A stretch of 5,174 nt of DNA, taken from contig VGML01000162.1 of NCBI GenBank assembly GCA_016866415.1, forward strand, positions 1 through 5,174, given 5' to 3'. This document shows positions 1 to 5,174 of the stretch, piece after piece. Under the pieces are notes generated by a model. That model had not been told where the DNA came from and made no database searches. It was given only the letters and a program-made list of their open reading frames with translations. The position numbers and the translations under genes are program-made. The stretch comes from Bacteroidota bacterium. Lineage in GTDB: Bacteria; Bacteroidota; Bacteroidia; Flavobacteriales_D; Crocinitomicaceae. Position 1 is the first letter of the stretch, and each line of letters starts with the position of its first letter.

Positions 1-3000
1 GATTGAATGAAAAATTAATCAATTCTAATTACAGTGAAGCTAAATCAATTGTTACCAATAAAAAGAATGAAATCAGTCAATTTTTGGATAATCGTTTGGG
101 TGATAAAGAAAAATTGGAAAAACAAAAGGAATTTCAATTAATTGAACAAAAAAATATTTTGGATTCTCAGATTGCAGAGCAGGTTAAACAAATTAATGAG
201 CTAAAAAATCAAATATCAACAACTCAACAGAAATTAAATTCTGAGAAAAACAAAAAGGAACAAGAACGATTACAAGGTGAAATTAGACAATTGAATAAAA
301 ATTTAGTGCTAGTTGAAGAATTGAATTCTGAGTCTCAATTCAGTCTCAATAAACTTCAAAAAGAGCAAGAAGCTTACAGAGAAAATAAAGAATTACTTGG
401 TAAAATAGATTTGAGAGCAGAGGATAAAAAGTCTTATCAAGATGTGAAAAGTGTACCAAAAAGTAAGCTTCAGCCTGATGATTTAATCAATGAAATTATT
501 GAAAATGAAACAGTTTTGAATTCAACATCAGAGGGTAAATATGAGCAAGATATTGCACGAATTCAACAAATTAAAAATGAAACGGAACGTAAAACACAAT
601 TAATTGAACGCGAAAAACAGTATCAAACCGAATTAAAGCAAAAATTAGAAGCAAGTTCCAATGAATCCGAGAAAGAAATCTTCTCAGAACAAATACAACT
701 TTCTCAAAGTCGTTTGGCTGAATTGGATGATGATTATGCTCAAATCAATCAGAACGAAAAAATAGAAGAGCCAACGAATAAATCGGTTGAGAACAATTCA
801 ACGTCGAATGAGGTTGCCAAGAATGAAGTTCAGAATACGACTCAAAACGAAAACGTAGAGGAACCAACGAATAAATCGGTTGAGAACAATTCAACGTCAA
901 ACGAGGTTGCTAAGAATGAAGTTCAGAATATGACTCAAAACGAAAACGTAGAGGAACCAACGAATAAATCGGTTGATAACAATTCAACGTCAAATGAGGT
1001 TGCGAAGAATGAAGTTCAGAATACGACTCAAAACGAAAACGTAGAGGAACCAACGAATAAATCGGTTGAGAACAATTCAACGTCAAATGAGGTTGCGAAG
1101 AATGAAGTTCAGAATACGACTCAAAACGAAAACGTAGAGGAACCAACGAATAAATCGGTTGAGAACAATTCAACGTCAAATGAGGTTGCGAAGAATGAAG
1201 TTAAGAATACGACTCAAAACGAAAACGTAGAGGAACCAACGAATAAATCGGTTGAGAACAATTCAACGTCAAATGAGGTTGCGAAGAATGAAGTTCAGAA
1301 AACTAATCAGAACGAAAACGTAGAGGAGCCAACGAATAAATCGGTTGAGAACAATTCAACGTCGAATGAGGTTGCTAAGAATGAAGTTCAGAATACGACT
1401 CAGAACGAAATAGTAATAGAGTCAACTAATAACCTAGATTTAAATAGCGAGTTGACAAATTCTCCTAACGATTTAAAGCAATCCGTTTTGTATAATCTGA
1501 ATGCTGCAACCATTGAGCGACAGATTGCTATCAAGAAAGAGGAAATAACAAGAGCTTCGTCATTAAAGGAAAAAGAACGAATTGAAAAAGAATTATCACA
1601 GTTGGAAGAGGATTCACAGATAAACTATAAAAGAAGCTTGGAAATAGAGAAAAGAGCTTTATTTCTCAAGCAGTTTCCAGACCTGAATATTGGATCAAAT
1701 CTTGATAAAATTGCTGAATTGAATGTACTTAAAATGAAGGAAAATTTCATTCAAAAGAAAATTTCAAATTCATCAAACGAACAAGAAAAACGCTTGTTGA
1801 GTGAACAGAAAAATCAATTGGCAGCCATTCGTTCGGATTTAGAGAAAAGGCCTGAAGAAAACGTGATTGAACAAAAGTCAGTGGTGTCTTATCAGATTCC
1901 TCGGTCTTCGGCTGAACTTTCAAATGAAGAAATAGCAGTTTTGAGTCAAGATGAAAGTTATATCAAGTACATTGACCAGAGAATTATTTATAAAAAATTA
2001 TCTGATGACTTGGAACAAACCAAAGCAGATAATCAAAAGCTAAGAGAAGATATTAATAAAATATTGATGGAATCCGAAACAAATCAGTTGAGCGATAAGT
2101 TAATAGAATTAGGATTTCAATTAAGAAGAAACGAGGAGATCATAAATAAAACGGAAGTTAAACTCAAAGATCAACTTGAAAGATTAAACACATTTGATAA
2201 ATTAAAACAATTTGAATGGATGTTAATTAATGGAGTCCAACCTACAAAACGTGTTGTTGCAAATGAAAATTTACAGCAAACATTTTTCATAGGTCGAAAT
2301 CCAAAAATTGCCGATGAAAAACCACTTCCAATTAATGTAAACACCCCTTCAGGACTTGTATATCGCGTGCAAGTTGGGGCATTCAGAAAACCAATTCCGA
2401 ATGATGCGTTTCGGGATTTTTCACCTGTTTCGGGCGATGTTTTGGCAAATGGATTAACATGCTACATGGCCGGTTATTTTAATAGTGCACAAAATGCAAT
2501 AAATGCGCGTAAGCAAATTCGTGCTTTAGGTTATGCTGATGCGTTTATAGTTGCTTATTGTGACGGGAATCGAATTTCCTTTGCGAAAGGTCGTGAATTG
2601 GAAATCTCGGGTCAATGTAAAACTTTGTCTAATAACGAATTAATTCTTGCATTAAGTCAGAATAATCCAGTTTCAAATACAAATACTTTTGCATCAAATT
2701 TAGTCCAGCAACCTGTTTCAGCAATACAAAACTATCTTGACGTTCCAAACGCTAAAAAATCTGAATTAGGTGAAATTAATCAACATTTGTTCTTTACTGT
2801 TCAAGTTGGAGTTTACAAAAAACCCATTACGAATGAACAATTGAAATCATTTGATGATTTGATAACTTTCAAAACGGAAAAAGGTCAGTTTCGCTATTCT
2901 TCTGGAATGTTTGAAAGTGCAAATGATGCGAAGACACATAAAACGCAAGCTATTGCTAAAGGGGTTGCTGATGCATATGTTGTTGCCTATTACCAAGGAA

Positions 3001-3563
3001 AAAGAATTTCTATTGCCGAAGCAAATAATTTATTGGCGCAAAAAGGACCTGAAATTCTGAAAAAATCAATTAAATCGGAACCTAATACAAATTCAAATCT
3101 TTCTGGCACAGTTGAAGCAATTGAAATGCAATTACCGAATTTAAAAAGTCGCATAAATCAGGATTCTTTAATTCAATATTCATTCGTTTGTGAAGAAGAT
3201 GAAATTGTTTCAAAATTGGAAAAATTGAACCGAATCGGAATTTTTACGTATCAATCGGAATTAGGTAAAATTGTTACTCCAAAAATGAAAACGAGTGAAG
3301 TCTCTCAAATTCAAAGAGAATATTTTAAAGCATTTAAAATTGAAGATCAAACAATCGATTCTAATTTAATAATGGAATTGGATGTAACAAATAAACTTTC
3401 AAATGGATCTTTTGCTGATTGGTTAATGCGAAGCGAATATAATTATCGGATTGTCAAAAAAGAAAATATGGAACTTTTGAGCTTATATTTAGTAAATGAA
3501 TTCCAACGCGATTTAGTTATTCGAAAAGCGGAAGAATTTTCAATTTCAATTAAAAACAAATGA
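1..3563 (+). CDS. Large coiled-coil protein with 31-aa repeats and tandem SPOR domains (5' partial)
   Basis: The gene is open from the left edge; the first complete in-frame codon is at 3 and the stop is TGA at 3561-3563, giving 1186 visible codons. The TTG at 3-5 is probably an internal Leu codon, since no signal peptide or start context follows it. Residues are numbered from that codon. Residues 1-250 are E/K/Q/L-rich and probably coiled coil. Residues 251-467 are seven 31-residue repeats rich in N, E, T and S and probably disordered. Residues 504-739 are a second coiled coil. Two SPOR-type modules follow, at about 785-859 (core YRVQVGAF) and 929-1003 (core FTVQVGVY). Residues 1004-1186 match nothing I recognise. 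SPOR domains of known families bind denuded septal glycan strands, so an envelope or periplasmic site is inferred. The unseen N-terminus may carry a signal peptide or PD40 repeats. It overlaps clpS by four bases. The reading frame and SPOR call are firm; the biological role is unknown. Confidence 0.88.
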   Translation, partial: LNEKLINSNYSEAKSIVTNKKNEISQFLDNRLGDKEKLEKQKEFQLIEQKNILDSQIAEQVKQINELKNQISTTQQKLNSEKNKKEQERLQGEIRQLNKNLVLVEELNSESQFSLNKLQKEQEAYRENKELLGKIDLRAEDKKSYQDVKSVPKSKLQPDDLINEIIENETVLNSTSEGKYEQDIARIQQIKNETERKTQLIEREKQYQTELKQKLEASSNESEKEIFSEQIQLSQSRLAELDDDYAQINQNEKIEEPTNKSVENNSTSNEVAKNEVQNTTQNENVEEPTNKSVENNSTSNEVAKNEVQNMTQNENVEEPTNKSVDNNSTSNEVAKNEVQNTTQNENVEEPTNKSVENNSTSNEVAKNEVQNTTQNENVEEPTNKSVENNSTSNEVAKNEVKNTTQNENVEEPTNKSVENNSTSNEVAKNEVQKTNQNENVEEPTNKSVENNSTSNEVAKNEVQNTTQNEIVIESTNNLDLNSELTNSPNDLKQSVLYNLNAATIERQIAIKKEEITRASSLKEKERIEKELSQLEEDSQINYKRSLEIEKRALFLKQFPDLNIGSNLDKIAELNVLKMKENFIQKKISNSSNEQEKRLLSEQKNQLAAIRSDLEKRPEENVIEQKSVVSYQIPRSSAELSNEEIAVLSQDESYIKYIDQRIIYKKLSDDLEQTKADNQKLREDINKILMESETNQLSDKLIELGFQLRRNEEIINKTEVKLKDQLERLNTFDKLKQFEWMLINGVQPTKRVVANENLQQTFFIGRNPKIADEKPLPINVNTPSGLVYRVQVGAFRKPIPNDAFRDFSPVSGDVLANGLTCYMAGYFNSAQNAINARKQIRALGYADAFIVAYCDGNRISFAKGRELEISGQCKTLSNNELILALSQNNPVSNTNTFASNLVQQPVSAIQNYLDVPNAKKSELGEINQHLFFTVQVGVYKKPITNEQLKSFDDLITFKTEKGQFRYSSGMFESANDAKTHKTQAIAKGVADAYVVAYYQGKRISIAEANNLLAQKGPEILKKSIKSEPNTNSNLSGTVEAIEMQLPNLKSRINQDSLIQYSFVCEEDEIVSKLEKLNRIGIFTYQSELGKIVTPKMKTSEVSQIQREYFKAFKIEDQTIDSNLIMELDVTNKLSNGSFADWLMRSEYNYRIVKKENMELLSLYLVNEFQRDLVIRKAEEFSISIKNK
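753..1403 (+). repeat. In-frame tandem array, 7 x 93 bp (31 codons)
   Basis: Seven contiguous units start at 753, 846, 939, 1032, 1125, 1218 and 1311. Each encodes 31 residues of the form NENVEEPTNKSV then ENNSTSNEVAKNEVQNTTQ. A decayed eighth unit (NEIVIESTNN) follows from 1404 to about 1433. Units differ by only a few bases: M for T in unit 2, D for E in unit 3, K for Q in unit 5, and KTNQ in place of NTTQ in unit 6. Units 3-6 share the Ala codon GCG, while units 1, 2 and 7 use GCC or GCT. Units 1 and 7 share GAG-CCA and TCG-AAT, where units 2-6 have GAA-CCA and TCA. This fits expansion from the inside of the array. Because 93 is a multiple of three, gain or loss of a unit keeps the frame. 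The product is likely a flexible acidic spacer between two coiled coils. Confidence 0.97.
2355..2579 (+). other. SPOR-type domain 1 of the large coiled-coil protein
   Basis: Residues about 785-859 carry the pattern of a SPOR module as seen in Bacteroidota: a first strand YRVQVGAF followed by KPIP, a central YMAGYFNSAQNA strand-turn-helix, a helix ending in GYADAF, and a last strand IVAYCDGNRIS. SPOR domains fold as an RNP-like sheet and in characterised proteins bind glycan strands stripped of stem peptides. Binding here is inferred from family membership. It contains two cysteines (in LTCYM and AYCDG) that the second module lacks. Confidence 0.8.
2787..3011 (+). other. SPOR-type domain 2 of the large coiled-coil protein
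   Basis: Residues about 929-1003 repeat the layout of the first module: FTVQVGVYKKPIT, then a central RYSSGMFESANDAK, a helix ending in GVADAY, and the last strand VVAYYQGKRIS followed by IAEAN. The two modules are clearly paralogous but diverged, with the cores VQVG, KPI and ADA(F/Y) and VAY plus G-x-RIS retained. About 70 residues of low-complexity linker separate them. This suggests an old duplication, unlike the recent 93-bp array upstream. Confidence 0.8.
3560..3563 (+). promoter_or_regulatory. ATGA stop-start overlap (translational coupling)
   Basis: The ATG of clpS (3560-3562) overlaps the TGA of the SPOR gene (3561-3563). No Shine-Dalgarno-like sequence lies upstream, only an A-rich stretch (taaaaacaaa). 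This arrangement usually means that ribosomes finishing the first gene reinitiate on the second, so clpS output may depend on translation of the giant upstream gene. Starting at Met3 (3566) instead would also allow reinitiation. Confidence 0.6.
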
Positions 3564-3838
3564 GAATGAGTCAAACTGAAACTCAAGTAGAAGTAGCAAC
3601 TTTACAAGAACTTGTCTCCGAGTTTAATATTGTTCTTTATAACGATGATGTCAATACATTTGATCATGTAATCAATTGTTTAGTTCGCATTTGTGATCAC
3701 GAACCTATGCAAGCTGAGCAATGCGCATGGATTGTTCATTTGAATGGCAAATGTGCCGTTAAAAATGGTGTTTATGATGAGTTGGAGCCCTTATGCCATC
3801 AGCTTTTAGATAATGGTCTTTCAGTAAAATTAGAATAA
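3560..3838 (+). CDS. clpS: ATP-dependent Clp protease adaptor ClpS
   Basis: A 92-residue protein of the ClpS family, the cytosolic adaptor that binds N-terminal degrons (Leu, Phe, Trp, Tyr in characterised members) and delivers substrates to the Hsp100 partner of ClpP. After a short variable tail, FNIVLYNDDVNTFDHVI (22-38) holds the NDD motif (N28, D29, D30) that contacts the degron alpha-amino group. IVHLNGKCAV (58-67) holds the pocket histidine H60 and the conserved G63. Length and the C-terminal strand GLSVKLE are normal for the family. The gatekeeper position held by Met40 in E. coli ClpS is Phe34 here, in the NTFD context I recall as usual for Bacteroidota. There are five Cys residues (40, 45, 55, 65, 79). 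The start ATG overlaps the upstream stop (ATGA), and Met3 at 3566 is an alternative start. The rhomboid gene follows after four bases, indicating co-transcription. Confidence 0.95.
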   Translation: MRMSQTETQVEVATLQELVSEFNIVLYNDDVNTFDHVINCLVRICDHEPMQAEQCAWIVHLNGKCAVKNGVYDELEPLCHQLLDNGLSVKLE

Positions 3839-3842
3839 AAAA

Positions 3843-4385
3843 ATGAAAATAACCTTTCAGTCAAAAGCCACCTTATTCATCGCTTTGATGAGTCTTGTTG
3901 GTCTTGTCGCTCTGAAATTAGCTAAACAAGAGGCACAACATATTTTTGTGTTGGACGGCAATTTTAATTATGGTAGTTGGCAATGGTATTTGAGTACTGT
4001 TTTTTATGTTTTCGGACATGCTAATGTGGAGCATTTTATTGGAAATATGGCCATACTGTTGTTATTGGGACCAATCATTGAATTGAAATATGGTCATAAG
4101 CAACTATTGTTCATGTCTGGAATAACCGCGTTAGTTACTGGAATTTTTCATGTGTTGCTTTGGGACAATGGACTTTTGGGCTGCAGTGGAATTGTTTTCA
4201 TGTACATCGTTTTGGTAACTTTGCTGAATGCCAAAGGAAAAGAAATTCCTTTTACCTTTATTTTGGTGGTTATTCTCTATCTCGGTCAAGAAATTTATTC
4301 TTCGTTTCAAAAAGATGAAATCTCGCATTTCGCTCATTTATTTGGTGGAGCGATGGGTGCTTTTTGGGGATATTACAAAAAATGA
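3843..4385 (+). CDS. Rhomboid family intramembrane serine protease
   Basis: A 180-residue polytopic membrane protein with a complete rhomboid active site. Rhomboids cut transmembrane helices within the bilayer using a Ser-His dyad. The nucleophile is S115 in GLLGCSGIVF (GxSG motif at 113-116), and the base is H165 in SHFAHLFGG. The oxyanion pair is H64 and N68 in GHANVEHFIGN. By eye there are six helices at about 10-27, 64-81, 87-106, 113-129, 135-154 and 162-178, so this is a minimal core without a cytosolic domain or a seventh helix. W46/W48 stand where the loop-1 WR motif is expected, but Arg is absent. The segment from LLGPIIELKYG onward resembles, from memory, a short rhomboid subfamily common in Firmicutes; this needs a search. 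The start ATG is preceded by a run of A bases, a usual Bacteroidota initiation context, and lies four bases after clpS. Substrates are unknown. Rhombosortase is a less likely alternative. Confidence 0.93.
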   Translation: MKITFQSKATLFIALMSLVGLVALKLAKQEAQHIFVLDGNFNYGSWQWYLSTVFYVFGHANVEHFIGNMAILLLLGPIIELKYGHKQLLFMSGITALVTGIFHVLLWDNGLLGCSGIVFMYIVLVTLLNAKGKEIPFTFILVVILYLGQEIYSSFQKDEISHFAHLFGGAMGAFWGYYKK

Positions 4386-4476
4386 TTAAGACTGAATAAA
4401 CATGGAAGTCATATTCAAATTCCCGGTATTTTGGTAATGTCATTGTAACCAATTCAAGAGTGTATGTTTTTAGAAT
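4386..4476. other. 91-base intergenic gap, rhomboid to PD40 gene
   Basis: This is the only non-coding stretch of the window. It has no strong hairpin plus T-run, so no intrinsic terminator can be called. The best pairings are a 4-bp GACT/AGTC pair (4390-4410) and the tiny palindrome AATGtCATT (4436-4444). A stop codon TAG at 4471-4473 lies in frame with the next gene and fixes its start. A possible promoter is listed separately. Confidence 0.6.
4442..4470 (+). promoter_or_regulatory. Possible Bacteroidota-type promoter for the PD40 gene
   Basis: The primary sigma factor of Bacteroidota prefers TTTG near -33 and TAnnTTTG near -7. Here TATGTTTT (4463-4470) matches seven of eight bases of a relaxed -7 box, if the two n positions are counted as free. 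ATTG (4442-4445) lies 17 bases upstream as a weak -33 box. Another TTTG at 4430-4433 is too far away (29 bases). The transcript would begin at about the ATG at 4477, giving a nearly leaderless message. In A+T-rich DNA such matches occur by chance, so this is only a candidate. Confidence 0.25.
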
Positions 4477-5174
4477 ATGGAAAAATTTAAACGAATTCTT
4501 TTTACAAGTTGTTTTCCAACAATTTTGTTTGCTCAAGAATACGAAATTCTCAAGCATGATAAGCCCATATTAATTCAAGAATTAGATCAATTAAATTCCC
4601 GTTCACGTGACTGTAATTTGAGTATTTTGCCAAATTCAAAATCGATTTATTTCATGTCGGATCGTGAAATGAAGAATGGAAGTTTGGGTGGAAATGGAGA
4701 TATTTATCGATCTGATTTTCAGAATGGTGAATGGGGTAGACCTGTCGAGCTCGGATCTTCCATCAACACAAATTCAGGTGAAGATGAACCTACATTTAGT
4801 TCAAATGGAACTGTAATGTATTATCAAAGTTGGGCTGGAAATTGGAAAAGTATGGGAGGACCATATTACATGGCAAAATTGGTAAATGGAGTTTGGGAAA
4901 AGCAAGGAAGCATCGGGAAGAATATTAGTCAGTTTTTCATTGATCAATTTGATATAAGTTTCGGATACGCAACTGATGGAATGGCCGTTTCTCCTGATGG
5001 AAATCTTTTCATTGTGGCTTGCGGTGCAGATTACAATGGAGCTATGGATTTATATTACAGTGTGAAAAAAAATAATGTTTGGACCTATCCTGAATTAATG
5101 GGAATAAGCACTGATGGCGATGAAAGGTCTGTTTTCATTGCGGGAGATAGTAAGACGATTTATTATAGTAGTGA
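4477..5174 (+). CDS. Secreted PD40 (WD40-like) beta-propeller protein, 3' partial
   Basis: The frame is open from ATG 4477 to the right edge (232 full codons). An in-frame TAG at 4471 makes this the earliest ATG start. Residues 1-19/20 (MEKFKRILFTSCF then PTILFAQ) form a Sec signal peptide with cleavage expected near FA-QE. The mature part shows PD40/TolB-like propeller blades. Blade one has ILPNSKSIYFMSD (50-62), GGNGDIYRS (71-79) and W87, leading to PVELGSSINT (89-98). Blade two has EDEPTFSSNGTVMYYQS (102-118) and W130. A third has MAVSPDGNLFIVA (169-181), MDLYYS (190-195) and W200; a fourth begins at DGDERSVFIAGDSKTIYYS. In Bacteroidota such propellers often precede an OmpA-like peptidoglycan-binding domain or a secretion tag in periplasmic or outer-membrane proteins. 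That part lies outside the window, so the exact class is open. It may have its own promoter or be read through from the rhomboid gene. Confidence 0.87.
   Translation, partial: MEKFKRILFTSCFPTILFAQEYEILKHDKPILIQELDQLNSRSRDCNLSILPNSKSIYFMSDREMKNGSLGGNGDIYRSDFQNGEWGRPVELGSSINTNSGEDEPTFSSNGTVMYYQSWAGNWKSMGGPYYMAKLVNGVWEKQGSIGKNISQFFIDQFDISFGYATDGMAVSPDGNLFIVACGADYNGAMDLYYSVKKNNVWTYPELMGISTDGDERSVFIAGDSKTIYYSS

Noticed and set aside
3..5. TTG as the true start of the large gene
   Set aside because: No signal peptide follows, the frame is open to the window edge, and the protein begins mid coiled coil; a start upstream of the window is far more likely.
910..1179. Open minus-strand frame of 89 codons across the repeats
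   Set aside because: It is the reverse complement of three copies of the 93-bp unit, stays open only because the unit lacks stops in that frame, and has no independent coding signal.
753..1403. Regular 93-bp periodicity as a CRISPR or regulatory repeat array
   Set aside because: The units are contiguous without unique spacers, are multiples of three and are translated in one frame, so this is a coding tandem repeat.
4131..4337. Minus-strand frame of 68 codons inside the rhomboid gene
   Set aside because: It lies wholly antisense to a gene with complete catalytic motifs, and its product shows no domain.
4390..4410. GACT/AGTC pair as a terminator hairpin after the rhomboid gene
   Set aside because: A four-base stem with a 13-base loop and no following T-run is within chance in this A+T-rich sequence.
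4436..4444. AATGtCATT palindrome as an operator
   Set aside because: Only four bases per arm and a single copy; not distinguishable from chance.
4270..4557. Minus-strand frame of 95 codons across the rhomboid end, the gap and the PD40 start
   Set aside because: It overlaps a conserved rhomboid C-terminus and a clear signal peptide on the + strand; its product is low-complexity and unrecognised.
5065..5072. Run of eight A bases in the PD40 gene as a phase-variation switch
   Set aside because: The run encodes ordinary Lys/Asn codons in an A-rich genome and the frame continues normally; there is no sign of a second frame in use.

Overview
The window looks like a piece of a Bacteroidota chromosome, probably Flavobacteriales (a Fluviicola/Crocinitomicaceae-like lineage is my guess from protein style). 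The reasons are strong A+T richness, A-rich tracts in front of starts with no clear Shine-Dalgarno, a PD40 beta-propeller type exported protein, SPOR modules in the form common in that phylum, and a ClpS with the NTFD variant of the binding-pocket region. The taxon is inferred, not proven. Coding density is very high and every real gene is on the + strand.

Layout. Positions 1-3563 hold the 3' part of a very large gene whose beginning lies outside the window. Its visible 1186 codons encode a charged coiled-coil segment, an array of seven nearly identical 31-residue repeats (753-1403), a second coiled-coil segment, two tandem SPOR-type domains and a C-terminal region of about 180 residues that I do not recognise. 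The stop codon overlaps the start of a clpS gene (3560-3838) in an ATGA junction. Four bases later begins a small six-helix rhomboid intramembrane serine protease (3843-4385). After a 91-base gap, which may carry a weak promoter, a secreted PD40-repeat protein starts at 4477 and runs off the right edge.

How they may work together. The first three genes are packed as one transcription unit: an envelope/peptidoglycan-associated coiled-coil protein, a cytosolic N-degron adaptor for ClpAP-type proteolysis, and a membrane protease. ClpS and the rhomboid both deal with regulated proteolysis but in different compartments, so a direct functional link is speculative. PD40 proteins and SPOR proteins are often associated with the cell envelope in Bacteroidota, so the flanking genes share an envelope theme.

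The most unusual part is the large SPOR protein: its 93-bp array looks recently expanded, and its helical regions contain a second, much older degenerate repeat. I see no RNA gene, CRISPR array, insertion sequence or convincing terminator.
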